Below are positions 11,065-21,989 of a stretch of DNA of 64,000 nucleotides, in pieces. The translations under genes were made by a program, and so were the position numbers. The notes below the pieces were generated by a model. The model saw nothing but the letters and a program-made list of their open reading frames with translations. It was not told where the DNA came from and ran no database searches. Each line of letters opens with the position of its first letter. Positions within the stretch are counted from its first letter, which is position 1. This DNA comes from Chamaelirium japonicum (taxonomy: Eukaryota > Streptophyta > Magnoliopsida > Liliales > Melanthiaceae). The DNA lies in contig OX393557.1 of assembly GCA_947650365.1 (NCBI GenBank), forward strand, positions 47,585,979-47,649,978. The letters run 5' to 3'.

Positions 11065-12534
11065 TTAGATTCCATTGCTTGTAATCTTGGTCGACTCTGC
11101 TATGGCAGTCTCAATAAACCCATTGAGCGCCCTAATGGAAGACCCTTTCTCATCCCCATCATCTCTCATGGCAGCCCTTATCAACTCCGCACACTCCACT
11201 GCCCTCTCCTTCATCTTCATCCCTTCGCTATCGCCCATCACCAACCTAATCGCCCTCTCCACTCCTTGGTGTTGGATGCCATCCTCCACGCCCCTCGCGA
11301 GCTCCACACCGACCCCCAACTCCTCCTCCAACATCTTCGAGTTATAGAACTGGTCCGACGCCAGAGGCCACCCAATGATCGGAACACCCCGGCTCAAGCT
11401 CTCCAGCACCGAATTCCAGCCGCAATGGCTGAGGAACGCGCCCGTCGACTCGTGGGATAGTATCTCCAGCTGAGGAGCCCATTGCTTCACCAGCAGCCCC
11501 TGCCTCGTCTCCGTCATTCGAGCCTCGAATCCCTCGGGCAGCCACTCGTCACGGAAAGCCTCTTCCATGTCGAATCCAATAGGCGGCCTGATGACCCAGA
11601 TGAATGGTTTGTGGCTCGCCTCCAATCCGGTCGCCAGCTCCATCATCTGAGACGCGGAGATGGTGTTCTGGGAGCCGAACGATACGTACACCACCGACGC
11701 CTGCGGGTGATAATCCAACCATTGAGCACAAACCTCAACCTCGAGTCCGGGCTTCTTCCCCGTTCGCCGGTAGGATGTTCTGGCTTCGAGGGGAAGGAGA
11801 GGTCCGACGGCCCATAGCCGGAGGCCGGTGAACCCCGCGAGCAACCTCACTCCTACTGATTCTACTTCCTCCACCGTGTTGCACAGCATCGCATTGGATT
11901 CAAAAGAGAGAAGTATGTTTCTGCTGAGAAAGTCCGTCCAGGGATCTGTGCCGTCGGCCACTCTCATGTAAGTGGATAGCTGAGAGCGGTGAAGCCGGAA
12001 GTTCACCGGGAAGCCCGGAACGTTGAACTCCGCGTCGGCGGTCCGGGTGTGCGGTAGGTTCACCCAGAGAGACGTGTAGGCGGTGGTGCCGTAGGCTCCG
12101 CATGTAGTGAAAGTGGTGTGGAAGATGCCGAGCTTCTTTGCGATGGCGACCGTCCAGCCGAACATGACGTCGGCGACTATGCAAAGCGGGGACCGGCCGT
12201 CTTGACGTGTGACGTCGGAGACGAGGCGCTCGAAGTGGGGCTCGAGGGTCTCGGAGGCTTGCATGAGGCGGACGATGTGGTGGTAAGGCAAGGAGCCGGT
12301 GTTCTCGGAGTTGGGCGGCAGGCCGTGGTCGGAGCTGCGGAAGGGGAGAGCCCTGAGATGGAGTTTGGAGTCGGCAGGGAGGGATGACCGGATGTATTGG
12401 ATGTTGAGTGGGGTGTTGACAAGGGTGATGGTGCATCCCGGGTTCCTTTGCTCTATTACCTTTGCCAAGGCTATGAAAGGGATGAGATGGCCTTGGGCCA
12501 TGAAGGGGAACAGCACTATGTGTTGCCTTGCCAT
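11065..12534 (-). CDS. UDP-glycosyltransferase (plant family 1, UGT92-like)
   Basis: An intact, intronless 489-residue protein. Plant family-1 UGTs transfer a sugar, usually glucose from UDP-glucose, to small acceptors such as flavonoids, terpenoids or hormones in the cytosol. The N-terminal acceptor domain opens FPFMAQGHLIPF with the expected catalytic His at residue 16; the partner Asp is Asp122 in IVADVMFGW. The C-terminal domain has a complete 44-residue PSPG sugar-donor box, residues 352-395, from WAPQ through HCGWNS to the final Gln, which favours UDP-glucose. I start at MARQHIVLF: the 17 codons upstream are only a CT microsatellite read as Leu-Ser, and the resulting length is normal. 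The early MAQGHLIPF and overall pattern recall UGT92A proteins; acceptor unknown. GC-rich codon use contrasts with the flanks. There is no gene neighbour, so no pathway context. Confidence 0.93.
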   Translation of the reverse strand: MARQHIVLFPFMAQGHLIPFIALAKVIEQRNPGCTITLVNTPLNIQYIRSSLPADSKLHLRALPFRSSDHGLPPNSENTGSLPYHHIVRLMQASETLEPHFERLVSDVTRQDGRSPLCIVADVMFGWTVAIAKKLGIFHTTFTTCGAYGTTAYTSLWVNLPHTRTADAEFNVPGFPVNFRLHRSQLSTYMRVADGTDPWTDFLSRNILLSFESNAMLCNTVEEVESVGVRLLAGFTGLRLWAVGPLLPLEARTSYRRTGKKPGLEVEVCAQWLDYHPQASVVYVSFGSQNTISASQMMELATGLEASHKPFIWVIRPPIGFDMEEAFRDEWLPEGFEARMTETRQGLLVKQWAPQLEILSHESTGAFLSHCGWNSVLESLSRGVPIIGWPLASDQFYNSKMLEEELGVGVELARGVEDGIQHQGVERAIRLVMGDSEGMKMKERAVECAELIRAAMRDDGDEKGSSIRALNGFIETAIAESTKITSNGI

Positions 12535-12541
12535 GAGAGAG

Positions 12542-12582
<41 letters not shown>

Positions 12583-12670
12583 CACACCAGCTCAAGAATG
12601 AGGCTCAAGTGCACGGGCTAGAGAGAGAGAGGCACACCAGCTCAAGAATGATGCTCAAGTGCACGGGCTA
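12535..12670 (-). promoter_or_regulatory. CT-rich 5' leader and duplicated 50-bp block upstream of the UGT
   Basis: Directly upstream of the chosen ATG, on the coding strand, is a (CT)n tract (12545-12582), then two near-identical 50-bp direct repeats (12571-12620 and 12621-12670) containing GGCACACCAGCTCAAGAATG. Pyrimidine tracts of this sort are common in plant core promoters and leaders. No convincing TATA box is visible within 150 bp. The regulatory role is inferred. Confidence 0.5.
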
Positions 12671-12939
12671 GCTTTTAAGTGTCGTGGATTCAACCCGAAG
12701 CGTTTGTCCGGAACGAAAAAAAAATACCAAAGCGTTTGACAGGTCGGGGCTGAACGCTAAGCCAAATGATGTCGCCTGCAAATCCAATCACACCGTCCGT
12801 CCCTTTCCCTGCAGCCAGCAGGTCAGGGCTGAGTGCGATAGCTGGCGGTTCGGCGCTAGGGTCAACGGACGGTTGCGATTGTCACATCATTCTATTTCAC
12901 CATCGGGACACACTTCGGGACAAACAATAATCTCCTTCG
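12671..12939. other. UGT upstream region, nothing specific seen
   Basis: The stretch is single-copy looking, with no ORF of a known family and no clear motif. It would hold the distal UGT promoter. Confidence 0.4.
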
Positions 12940-13264
12940 GCCTTTTTGTTAGGAAGAAATGGCTACAATTCCACCGAAATGAAAATGTTTACCTACCTAT
13001 GAGTTATGAGTTATTTGGTTCACAGATTTCGGAGAGAAAATCATCTACCAAGGGAGATTAACTCCGAACTGGATGGCTTAGAAAGCGAAGATCATTTCCT
13101 CTCAACATTTGGGGGAATATTAATGTTTGATTTTTTCCGAAAGATGACATGATAGTAATTTTTTTCCAGTCGTACCCCTACCATTTTATATTATTTTATA
13201 TCCCTCGTCCTTCTTATTCCTCCGTTGGGTATGTGGGGCCCAACCTCCCTGTTTATTTTTTTCT

Positions 13265-13590
13265 TCATGACGACGATCTAAGACTTTAGTCACCTGCGTT
13301 TGTCCTCTGCTTCATCGATGATATAAGGCTCCGGTCACCTGCGCTGGCCCCCTGCTTCGTCGATGATCTAAGGCTCCGGTCACCTGTGCCGGTCCCCTGC
13401 TCCTATCTTCATCTCCGGTCACCCTACTGATCAGGTCCTCTGTTATCTAGGGCTCCGGTCACCTACGCTAGTCTCCTGCTCCGTCGACTATCTAGGGCTT
13501 CGATCACGTGCTCTGGTCCCCTGCTCGATATCCATCTTCATCTTCTACAACTCCGGTCACCCTTAGGTTCTCTGCTATCTAGGGCTTCGG
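13265..13590 (+). repeat. Degenerate minisatellite, about 53-bp unit
   Basis: Five to six imperfect copies of a unit containing GATCTAAGGCTCCGGTCACCTGCGC then GGTCCCCTGCTCC occur here. The repeats lie inside the left part of the Harbinger element. No coding potential is evident. Confidence 0.75.
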
Positions 13591-14283
13591 TCAACTTCCC
13601 AATTTGGGTTAAAAAATTCGATCTTTTGATTTCTTATTTGATATTTGATTTTTTTCCGTATAGATTATAGATGATGTTGCTTTTGATAGGGTTTTGCTAT
13701 GGATTAGATTAGGTTTTGTATGGATTAGGGTTTTGATAAATTGATTTTGATTAGGATTTTGCTAGGGTTTGGATTAGGATTTTCACTTGATAAATCCTAA
13801 TTTGGATCCTCATGTTTACGAATTATGATAATTTTGATTTGTGGATGATGATGGTATTGACATATTTTTGCTAAATTGGTTTTGATTAGGTTTTTACTTG
13901 ATAAATCCTAATCCGGATCCTCATGTTTACGGATTATGATGATTTTGATTTGTGAATGATAATGCTATTGATATATTTTTGCTATGGATCGATCGAATTA
14001 TAATTTTTGCTATGAATTAAGGTCCTATGTATTAGGTAGATAATTTGATGAAGTTTAAAACATATGATGCAGAATATTCTTTTCACTTTATATAGAGATA
14101 TCAATGACTATGGTTCTATTATCAACCCTAGCCCTAGTTTACGCTAATTTGAATTAGGTATTTAGTTATAAATCCTAGTTTGAACCCTAATTTGGGGTTT
14201 TATGTGGATATGTACAGAATATAGATGATACTCATTTGGTGTTGATTGTAGAGAAGATCAATCATTTGAATGATACTTGAAAA

Positions 14284-15450
14284 ATGATCTCAAAAGTATT
14301 TGTTATATTCTTTATCTTGATTCATCTTATTATTTACAAACGACTTAGTAGGATCGTATCTCGAGAACAAATGTTAGAAAGAATATTCTTCCGTGATCAA
14401 AATATGAAAAATCTTATCTACGATAATGATGATGTATGTATAAAGATGAAACAAATGGATATGCATATATTTTCTGTATTATGCTCTCTTCTGTGCACAA
14501 TTAGTAAATTGGAAGATATGAGAAACGTGAGTGTGGAGGAGATTGTGGCTCTTTTTTTTGCACATCCTAGCGCATCATATTAAGAATCGAGTTATCAAAA
14601 GAAAAAAAAATTCATTCCGGAGAGACAATTAATAGACACTTCAATGCAGTATTAAATGGAGTTATTCGTCTCCAATATAATTTTTTGGATGAGCTTGAGG
14701 CTGTATCAGATGATTCTACCGATCACAAATGGAAGTGGTTTAAGATAATGTTGTATATGATAGTTTAATAGAAAGGTGCTTTATTAATGAATTTATGGAT
14801 TATAATTGATCCATTTTCTTATGGAATTGCCTAGGTACATTAGATGACACACATATTCCATTTTATGTGCAGGAGAAGGACAAACCAAGGTATAGGACGA
14901 GGAAGCAAGCGATTGCTATGATCGAATGTTCTAGGAGTTTGTTCCCAAGCAATGTGATATACTTATATCTTATCCGGTTGGGAAGGATCCACAATAGATT
15001 CTCAAGTGCTTCGGGATGCTGTGAGTAAGAAGAATGGGTTGACGGTCCCTCGTGGTAAGCTTAAGTTTTAAAGTTAAAACTCATTATAAAATTTTTAATA
15101 GTTTGTAAACCCTAGTTTATTTTCAAGTTAATGTTGTAGGTTACTAGTTTTTAGCAGATGCTAGCTATCCAAATAATAAAGGCTTCTTGGCACTATTTAG
15201 AGGGCAACAATATCATTTGAACGATTGAAGAGATGGACATTAACCGACAACTCCTGAATAATTATTCAACATGAAGCATTCATCGGTTAGGAATGTGATA
15301 TAAAGATGCTTTGGTTTGTTGAAGATGCGTTGAGCAATTCTCAGGAGTCCCTCTTTCTATCCTATCAAGACCCAATGTCGGATCATTATGGCATGTTGCC
15401 TCCTTCATAACCTAATCATGAGGGAAATACCAAATGATCCTATGGAGCAT
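14284..15450 (+). pseudogene. PIF/Harbinger (HARBI1-like) DDE transposase, dead
   Basis: The frame opens as about 100 codons including EDMRNVSVEEIVALF and continues in other frames: HHIKNRVIKR, a RHFNAVLNGVIRL-like segment, NCLGTLDDTHI, KPRYRTRKQAIA, then WEGSTIDSQVLRDAVSKKNG, an intron-like stretch (about 15054-15140), FLADASYPNNKGFLA, FNMKHSSVRNVI, and RCFGLLKMR. These are the conserved blocks of plant Harbinger transposases in order. The first catalytic Asp is at 14843-14845 and the second is in the ID-SQVLRD block. The codon for the catalytic Glu (normally NVIERCFG) is now TAA at 15301-15303. At least three frameshifts and several stops make it non-functional. Confidence 0.85.
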
Positions 15451-15727
15451 CTACTTTAAAATATTCTGAACCACATAGTGATTAATTCAATACTATTTGT
15501 CGATTCATCTTCTTATTGGACTACTTGGAGGAAGAAAAAAGATGTTGAAATGTATATGAGTGGCTTGCTAGTCGGTATTAAAATATGTTATTTTATTAGT
15601 AATTTATTATGAAATTTGTTTTTTGAATAGATTAAGGTAATTAATCATTGTAGTAAATATATGTTGTAGTTGGCATTGAAATGATTATATATTCATGATA
15701 TAATTTTGTAATTCCAATGTATATAAG

Positions 15728-15940
15728 ATGAATGCTGAAATGATTGGGTCTTCTTCACAAGATAGTTCTATATCCAGAGGAAAAAAGACCAGGACCCATA
15801 AGAAGGATGCTGCACTAGTACAAGCATTAGCAGAATTATGTGCTGGTGGGTATTGGAAGGTAGATAACGGATTACAGGTGACTGGAGCCCGAGATCCGAT
15901 AATTAGGATTACAAATGGCAAGGCATGCAAATTAGGATGA
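15728..15940 (+). pseudogene. Myb/SANT-like ORF of the Harbinger element, truncated
   Basis: A 70-residue frame starts MNAEMIGSSSQDSS and contains KKDAALVQALAELCAGGYWKVDNG, the start of the Myb/SANT-like domain (Myb_DNA-bind_3) of the accessory DNA-binding protein that accompanies PIF/Harbinger transposases. After NGLQ the similarity stops and the frame ends, so only the first half of the domain is here. It lies about 280 bp downstream of the transposase, same strand, as expected for this two-ORF family. In studied elements this protein binds the ends and assists transposase import. Confidence 0.7.
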
Positions 15941-16839
15941 CAGCGATATGCAGTTAACCAGTTGCAGCCAGTTGCATAGCCTAGCCTATTGTCTCATGGG
16001 ATAATTGGCAAGATCTGAATCTCTTAAATATTTTATGGATTATCAATATATAACAATTCGATCTAGATTTATTTATTTATGCAGAATATACATATACAAA
16101 ATATGATCATAAATAAGGTACAAAGGTTTTTTTTGAGATAAGAAACGTAACTTGAGGTGAAGGCATGTAAAATGACATATTTATAATAGTTTATAAATAA
16201 AAGTTTCATTGTTTAACCCCTCTTTCTCTCGCTCTCCCTCTCTCTCTCTCCTTGCAATGAAAGGAGAGCCGAATAAATTAAATTATTTAAATAATAACAA
16301 TTCATAAATTTAGATCAAAATCCCTTTCAAAATAACATACTTTGTTTTTTCGTAGGCTACCTTTATCGTCAGGTTCCAGTGAAAAGTAGAGCTTTTAGTC
16401 ACTCTATAGGAGAACTCATAATCATTTTAAACCTTGAAAATGTATTGTTTAAAAAGAAGGCAAGTATACCTCTCTATTTGTTAAAATAAAGCCTTTATAA
16501 TGGTAATGACACAATGAATTAATAAATAGGTAAGTCCAAGAAAATATTATAAGACATGGTTAATTATGCTTCAGCATTTGTTAAACAAATATAAATCAAA
16601 TCCATTAAAAAAATAAATTAATAATAGAAGGGCAAATTTGTCATTGTGTGTTATTTCCCCCCTCATTTCCTGCATGAACCAAATAGTTTTAGGTGATAGA
16701 AATAGTTGCCCCCTAAATTCCTTCCTCATTATTAATGTGAACCAAACAACGGCAATCAATTACATTTCCGTGGCAATCAATTATGTGGAAATGGAATTGA
16801 TTACCGAGAGCCATTTTTCGTGAAACAAACAAGCCCTTA

Positions 16840-17880
16840 GGGTAAAAAAGGAAGTAGATGTCCGCTAATTGCATTGTATTCCAGTTGCATGCTGGAAAAC
16901 ATCTCCTATTGTAATGTCGGTAATATACAAATTCTTTTATTAAAGTAGGGCGCAACCCACGAGCAATCCAATAAGTCTGCATTTTGCTAGGGGTAGCTTG
17001 CAGCTAAAGGCAACCATGACACTGTAGACAATCCACATCGTCTTCCTCTTTCTTTCCTTCCTAGCTCGTCTGTGCCTGTACAATCCACTGATCTCGCGAA
17101 GGCTGCCGCCCGTCCAATGCCATCGATCCCGTCCAACCCATAGCGTCTATCGCCTACTCCTCCTTTTTATCCTTTCCTTCTCCTTCGTCCTCGTCCTCCT
17201 CCCCCATCTTCTTTCCTCTTCCTCTCTTTCATCATCCTTCCTCTTCCTCTCTTTCATCATCCTTCCTCTTCCTCTTGCTTCTCTTCATCCCGCTTCCTCC
17301 TCCCCTTCTTTTTCCTCCTACACTCGGTCACTTAATGGTGAGTAATTCTAGAACCCATTCATCCTAAGGAGACTGAGTGCACTGTAGTGGCACTCACCCA
17401 CCGTCGAGCAATCAGTCTCTAAAGGCCGAATGCGATGTAGAGTTGCACGCCCTCCGATAACTAAATATTGTGCACTAGGCCACCACGATCACTTAGCCTA
17501 GCCTCCAACAGCCGAATGGTCTGTAGGAGCACTCGGCCTCCAACCGGTCTTTAGGAGCACTCGGCTTACAATGGTTGAATGATATGCAGAGAGACTCGTC
17601 ATGCAATGGCCGAGTCACTGAATCAGATGGAGGAGAAAGAAGCGAAAGAATAGCGGGAGGCAGAGGGAGAGAGGGAGGAGGAGGAGGGACGAGGACGATG
17701 AAAGTGGGGCGGGCAACGGCACGCACAAGCCGACAATGGCATTTTAGCGAAAGAGGAGGAGAGAGGAGCAAAAGAAGGATAAAAATGGGATTTTATGAAA
17801 GTATCCATCTCAGGGCCGCCGTCAAGGAGGAGATCATGTTCCTCCAGCGGCGATCGTTCGCGATACCGTGGAAGTAAGCC
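16840..17880. other. Low-complexity and CT-rich stretch, no gene recognised
   Basis: Contains repeated CTTCCTCTTCCTCTCTTTCATCATC (17210-17280) and diverged repeats of CCGAATGGTCTGTAGGAGCACTCGGC (17400-17570). Arg/Gly- and Pro/Ser-rich frames near 17600-17770 are composition artefacts. Confidence 0.6.
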
Positions 17881-17885
17881 GTATT

Positions 17886-18310
17886 CTAGTCACTCGAGGC
17901 TACCCACCTTGCTTCTACATAAATTTCTCTTTCTAGAGAATACCCAAACAACTCAGAAGAGAGGCTCTCCCACCTAGCGTGGTCCTCAGGGGTCAAAGGC
18001 CCCAACTCCTCCTTGATCTCTAGGTCCCTGATGCACTCCAGTAGAGAGTCATTATGTTTCCTAACATTGCTGTAATGGTCCGAAGTCCAGCCTATTAGCT
18101 TCCGTTTCAAAAATTAATCTTAGCTTCGAGGTGGGGCAACCGCCCACCACGCTGCCACCAGGTCGTCGAAACCACCCTCAACCAGGGTCCACATCTTCTC
18201 AAAGCGAAAGGGGGGCTTAAGACGATCGCCCTCGCCTGTGCCCAGGAGCACCGGGACATGGTTGGAGACGAAGGAGGTCAAAGCCGATGTGGTCGTGAGG
18301 GAGTATAGTA
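17886..18310 (-). pseudogene. LINE ORF2 fragment (endonuclease to RT linker)
   Basis: Read on the minus strand from about 18310, a frame has VSNHVPVLL, then PFRFEKMWTLVEGGFDDLVAAWW, the segment after the APE-type endonuclease domain in plant L1-like LINEs (usually SDHxPLLL ... FRFExxW). After a stop it continues as a 74-codon frame with GWTSDHYSNVRKHNDSLLE and LGPLTPEDHARWESL, matching the coiled linker ahead of the reverse transcriptase. No RT motifs follow. This is an isolated, stop-containing piece; its insertion limits are unclear. Confidence 0.7.
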
Positions 18311-18360
18311 CACTTTAAATGCCATCTCAGCAACTCCAAGTTTAAAACCTTCCCGTTTGG

Positions 18361-18712
18361 AGTTCAACTATTGGAGAAATTATCAAATGGAACAAGTGTA
18401 TATGCTGACATGGTGGAACACTCTCACAGCCAACCGATGTATGAGCGATCCATCCGTGAATGATATTGTCCCTGGGCCCTAGCACATGGAGGTAGTGGGC
18501 CCCAGCACTCAGAACGTGTTGATAGGATCTGGGGGTGGTGGGCCCCGCGGTTATATGGCACGCAGGATGTGCTTCAAGGCCTGCATCGGAGGGACAATGC
18601 GATTTATGAGCGGAACCCTTTTGCATCGGTTGGCTGTGAGTGGGCGTTCCACCGTGTCCGCAAAATACACTGGTGCACTGGATAATTTCTCCAACTCGAA
18701 CACCTCAGAGTA
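18361..18712. mobile_element. MITE-like inverted-repeat element
   Basis: The segment starting near 18361 (TATTGGAGAAATTATC ... TGGTGGAACAC ... CTCACAGCCAACCGATG) is the imperfect reverse complement of 18625-18712 (CATCGGTTGGCTGTGAG ... GTTCCACCGTGTCC ... GATAATTTCTCCAA). The arms are about 80 bp with some 85% identity and enclose about 190 bp of GC-rich DNA with GGGCCC motifs. No transposase is encoded. The target duplication was not determined. Confidence 0.65.
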
Positions 18713-21079
18713 TTTTATTGCATCTAAACTCAGAGACACCTCTGAGTGTTTTATTGTTTTGGTACTTATGTAGTGATTGGTAGCATGTAGTTTGAACTAT
18801 AATGTAGTTCCAACTGGGAGGTTCCAAGTGAACACTCGATCTAATAAAATTTTTGCACAGTCTTCTACCTCAACGACACATTGCAAATAGTTTGTTGGGT
18901 TATTTTTTCAGGTTTAATTATGTTCAATCGCTAACTAAGATCCTGTTCATATTTTATCTTCGCATGCAATCGGTTGTGTGCTCCACGATCTCCACTCAAG
19001 GCTCAAGCAAAGGTTAGGACCTAGGAGGTTAACTACGTGCTCAATGGTTTAAAACATTCAAGGCTAAGCAGTTAAGTAAAGCACATAGTTGATTTTTACA
19101 TAGAAATTCCAATTAAAAAAAAAAACTTCACCGCGATCGTGATCCTGAAGGTGCAAGTGATCCACTAGAAAGGCAAAGGTACAAGTGTCCGGAGAGTTAT
19201 CCCGATAGATTTGCGGCAATTCCAGACCCAACGCTCAGACATAGCCACGAACATCACTCCATGGTGTTGCTTGTCTCGACACTCCACGACCGTCGTACAC
19301 AATCCCAGCAACCCCCTTTGCTTAAACAATTTATTCTTCTTGTTATCACTTGCAGAGTCTCACCTTTGTTAGGCTTAATTTATGAGTTCAAACCAATTTG
19401 TGCATTTAAGAAATTACATGTAAGTTCTTTATCGTTGAGTCTATTTCAAGTTCATCAAAAAACTCAGCAGTCTGTCACATGGCCTTAGATCCCACCTGAG
19501 AGAGTCGTGCGATAGTGGGTTTACTGGGGGAGATATGTTGTCTCAATTGCATCGTTTTGCTTGGCAGATTTCAGCCTCACCCCATAGGCGGTCTGGACCC
19601 ATTAATGAGACGATCGAGACCGTATTGGACTTGGTAGTCAAAACCGCCCAAGTTGCAGTCTGAACCGTGCATATTGATCTGGACCGTACACTGCAGTACG
19701 GATCTCCCAACACTTAGAGTGAAAATTCTAAGTGATGGGTACCATGATAGGCAAATTCATAAATCCTAAAAATTGTCTTCGTAACTTGGGAAATATGTAA
19801 ATTTGTAGAACCAGGGTTTTGAATAGGCACAAACCTTGAAAAGTGTGAAATCAATGAATCATTAAAACCACACTTAAATCGATGAAAACAATTTTACAAC
19901 AAAAACACAATTCTTTACACCAAAATAGATTTGAATCACGGTAATGTGTGAGTGGGTGTGCAAGCTAGATAGTCTGAGCTTATTATGATATTGTAATGCA
20001 TTTCTGAAGTCTTCAATAGAGTTGTGAATGCGCACACTGTCGTAACTCACGGGTTACACAAATCTCACCAAGTTGGTTAAAAAAGATGTTCATCATACGC
20101 TGTAACAATCTCCCCGTTTGGTGTAATTTTGAGTCAAAACCTTACATCGCTCAAATCCTAAGAAAGAAAGCCAAAAGTATATAACACCCTTTCATAAGTG
20201 TTTACATCTTTTTATCTTGATGGTGAAACTTACAAAAGTGGTAAAAGAAAAACCTAAAGCACTAGCTGATGTGAAGTTGTGTGCAGTTGTAAATTGTATC
20301 ATATACACTCAACAAAGATCATCAAATACCAAGTATATGTTAGAAATAATTTATGGTCAGAGGTACGCAACAAAAACAATTAATCGATCCGAAGATTGTA
20401 GGTGATGTGCATTCCATTAAATAATTTTTTCATCAAACTAATCCACATATGGGTGTATAAATCAAACATGAGATCGAACTCCGTAACAACAATCTAGTGA
20501 TACAAATATACTAGTATGGATGCAAATTCATGGTCTGCAGTAGATCTGTGTATTAGAGATTTATACGTTCGTGTAGATCTTTTAATCGTGGCGGATATTT
20601 TTCTTTGGCGATGGAGATGAAAGAGAATCCTCGTGGAAGAAGAAGAACGCGAGAATGAAACAACCATCTTGTTCATCCGATCTCACGCTATCCGAAATCT
20701 TGCTAATTGATCTCTGAGTGCCTCCAGGTAGCAAGCCTCCTCCAACTACGAACTTACCATGCGAGGAAGAACAACCAAAGGGATAGGATGAGAGGAGAGA
20801 GAGAGAGATAGAGAGGGGAGGATTTCGGCCACCAAGAACCCTTGGCCGAACCACCTTCTCCAAATCCCCTTTATACCCGGCCTTAAGCACCCTAGGCCGA
20901 ACCCTAGCTCTTTAGGATTCCCCATCCCCCCTATACTCCTGATTGTATCATCTCCCAGCTTATGAGAGTAAAGTTGTGGATTGATTATTAATAATGAATT
21001 TACTTGGACTCAGATCCTAGATCTACTCCTACCTTAGCTATGGTCCCGGGTTAGTACAGTAACCAGACTTAGATGAAGT
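18713..21079. other. Non-coding, retroelement-like debris
   Basis: No gene recognised. Around 19600-19720 a diverged 'GGACCGT' repeat and at 20560-20930 a purine-rich stretch with CGGCCACCAAGAACCCTTGGCCG (a palindrome at 20826-20848) look like long-terminal-repeat material, but no LTR pair or coding domain was found. Confidence 0.4.
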
Positions 21080-21556
21080 TAGGGGTGTCAACGGGTCGGG
21101 TCGGGTCGTGTCGGGTTCATGTCGTGTCTAGTTTCGGGTCGTGTCCAAAACCCCTAGACCCAGACCCAGACCCGTTTAACTAATCATGTCTAGATCCTAA
21201 ACCCGTACCCGACCCGCTAATAAACGGGTAGACCCGGTAAGACCTGTTTACCACACGGGTGTATTCAGTTGACCCGATCCGACCTAATCCGACTCGACCC
21301 GACCTGATCCGATAGACCCGCTGGTATTATATATTATAGTATCGGATTGTGGGTAGACCCGACCCGACACGACATGTTGAATTCTAAACGGATCGCCCCG
21401 GGTCTACCGTGTCCAGACCCTAAACCCGGACCCGACCCGTTTATTAAACGGGTCTATCGTGTCGGCCCGTTTATGACCCAAACCCGTTTAGCCCTGACCC
21501 AGACCCGCTAACTTCGTGTCGGGTCTGCCGTGTTGGGTCCGAAATTGCCAGCCCTA
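21080..21556. mobile_element. Non-autonomous hAT-type element (GACCCG-rich)
   Basis: The ends are TAGGGGTGTCAA (21080) and, on the opposite strand, TAGGGCTGGCAA (21556), a typical plant hAT terminal repeat. The flanking octamers GATGAAGT and CTTCAAGT agree at 5 of 8 positions, consistent with an old 8-bp target duplication. The 477-bp interior is built of GGGTCGGGTC / GACCCGACCC motifs in both orientations, around an AT-rich centre. It has no ORF, so it would need a transposase elsewhere. Confidence 0.75.
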
Positions 21557-21989
21557 CTTCAAGTGCTCTCCAAAGACACAGTTTTCTCCAAGTGCTCTGA
21601 GTGCTCTCCAAGTCCAACTCCAACTCCAACATGCATGCTAGGAAGTAAGTGGAAAAGGATCATGCGAGAAATAATTAAATTAAGTTTAAATAATAGTTAA
21701 GATAACTTATAGCTTGTAAGTTGTAATATAATTAAATTAAAAATTTTGAATATGTTTTGTAAGTTTAAATATTCTTAGATGTCTGAAATAATTAAGTTTA
21801 AACAACTAGATTTAATTAAAAAAATTAGTTTTAGTAAATAAGTTTAAACAAAATTATATAAACTTACTTTAAATAAATAACTATAACTTCACTGCTTTCA
21901 TAATTAAAATAACTAAATTTGTCCCGGCCCGAACCACTTGGTGGTTTGTGCTAAACATACAGGCTAACCGTATGTTTATTTATACCAAC

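Larger units (their letters stand above)
12940..16838 (+). mobile_element. PIF/Harbinger transposon, degenerate
   Basis: The right end, read inward on the minus strand, starts GGGCTTGTTTGTTTCACG and goes on to AAAAATGGCT. The left end starts GGCCTTTTTGTTAGGAAG and goes on to AAATGGCT, a plausible diverged terminal inverted repeat. TTA follows the right end, as expected for PIF/Harbinger target sites; a matching copy on the left is not clear. Inside are a transposase pseudogene (14284-15450) and a Myb/SANT-like ORF (15728-15940), the usual two-gene set of this superfamily. The limits are approximate. Confidence 0.5.

Noticed and set aside
11900..12595. Long minus-strand and plus-strand frames overlapping the UGT gene
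   Set aside because: They are shadow frames of a GC-rich gene; only the frame with His16, Asp122 and the PSPG box is conserved.
17575..17877. Gly/Arg-rich 100-codon frame
   Set aside because: Purine-rich low-complexity DNA with open frames on both strands and no domain similarity.
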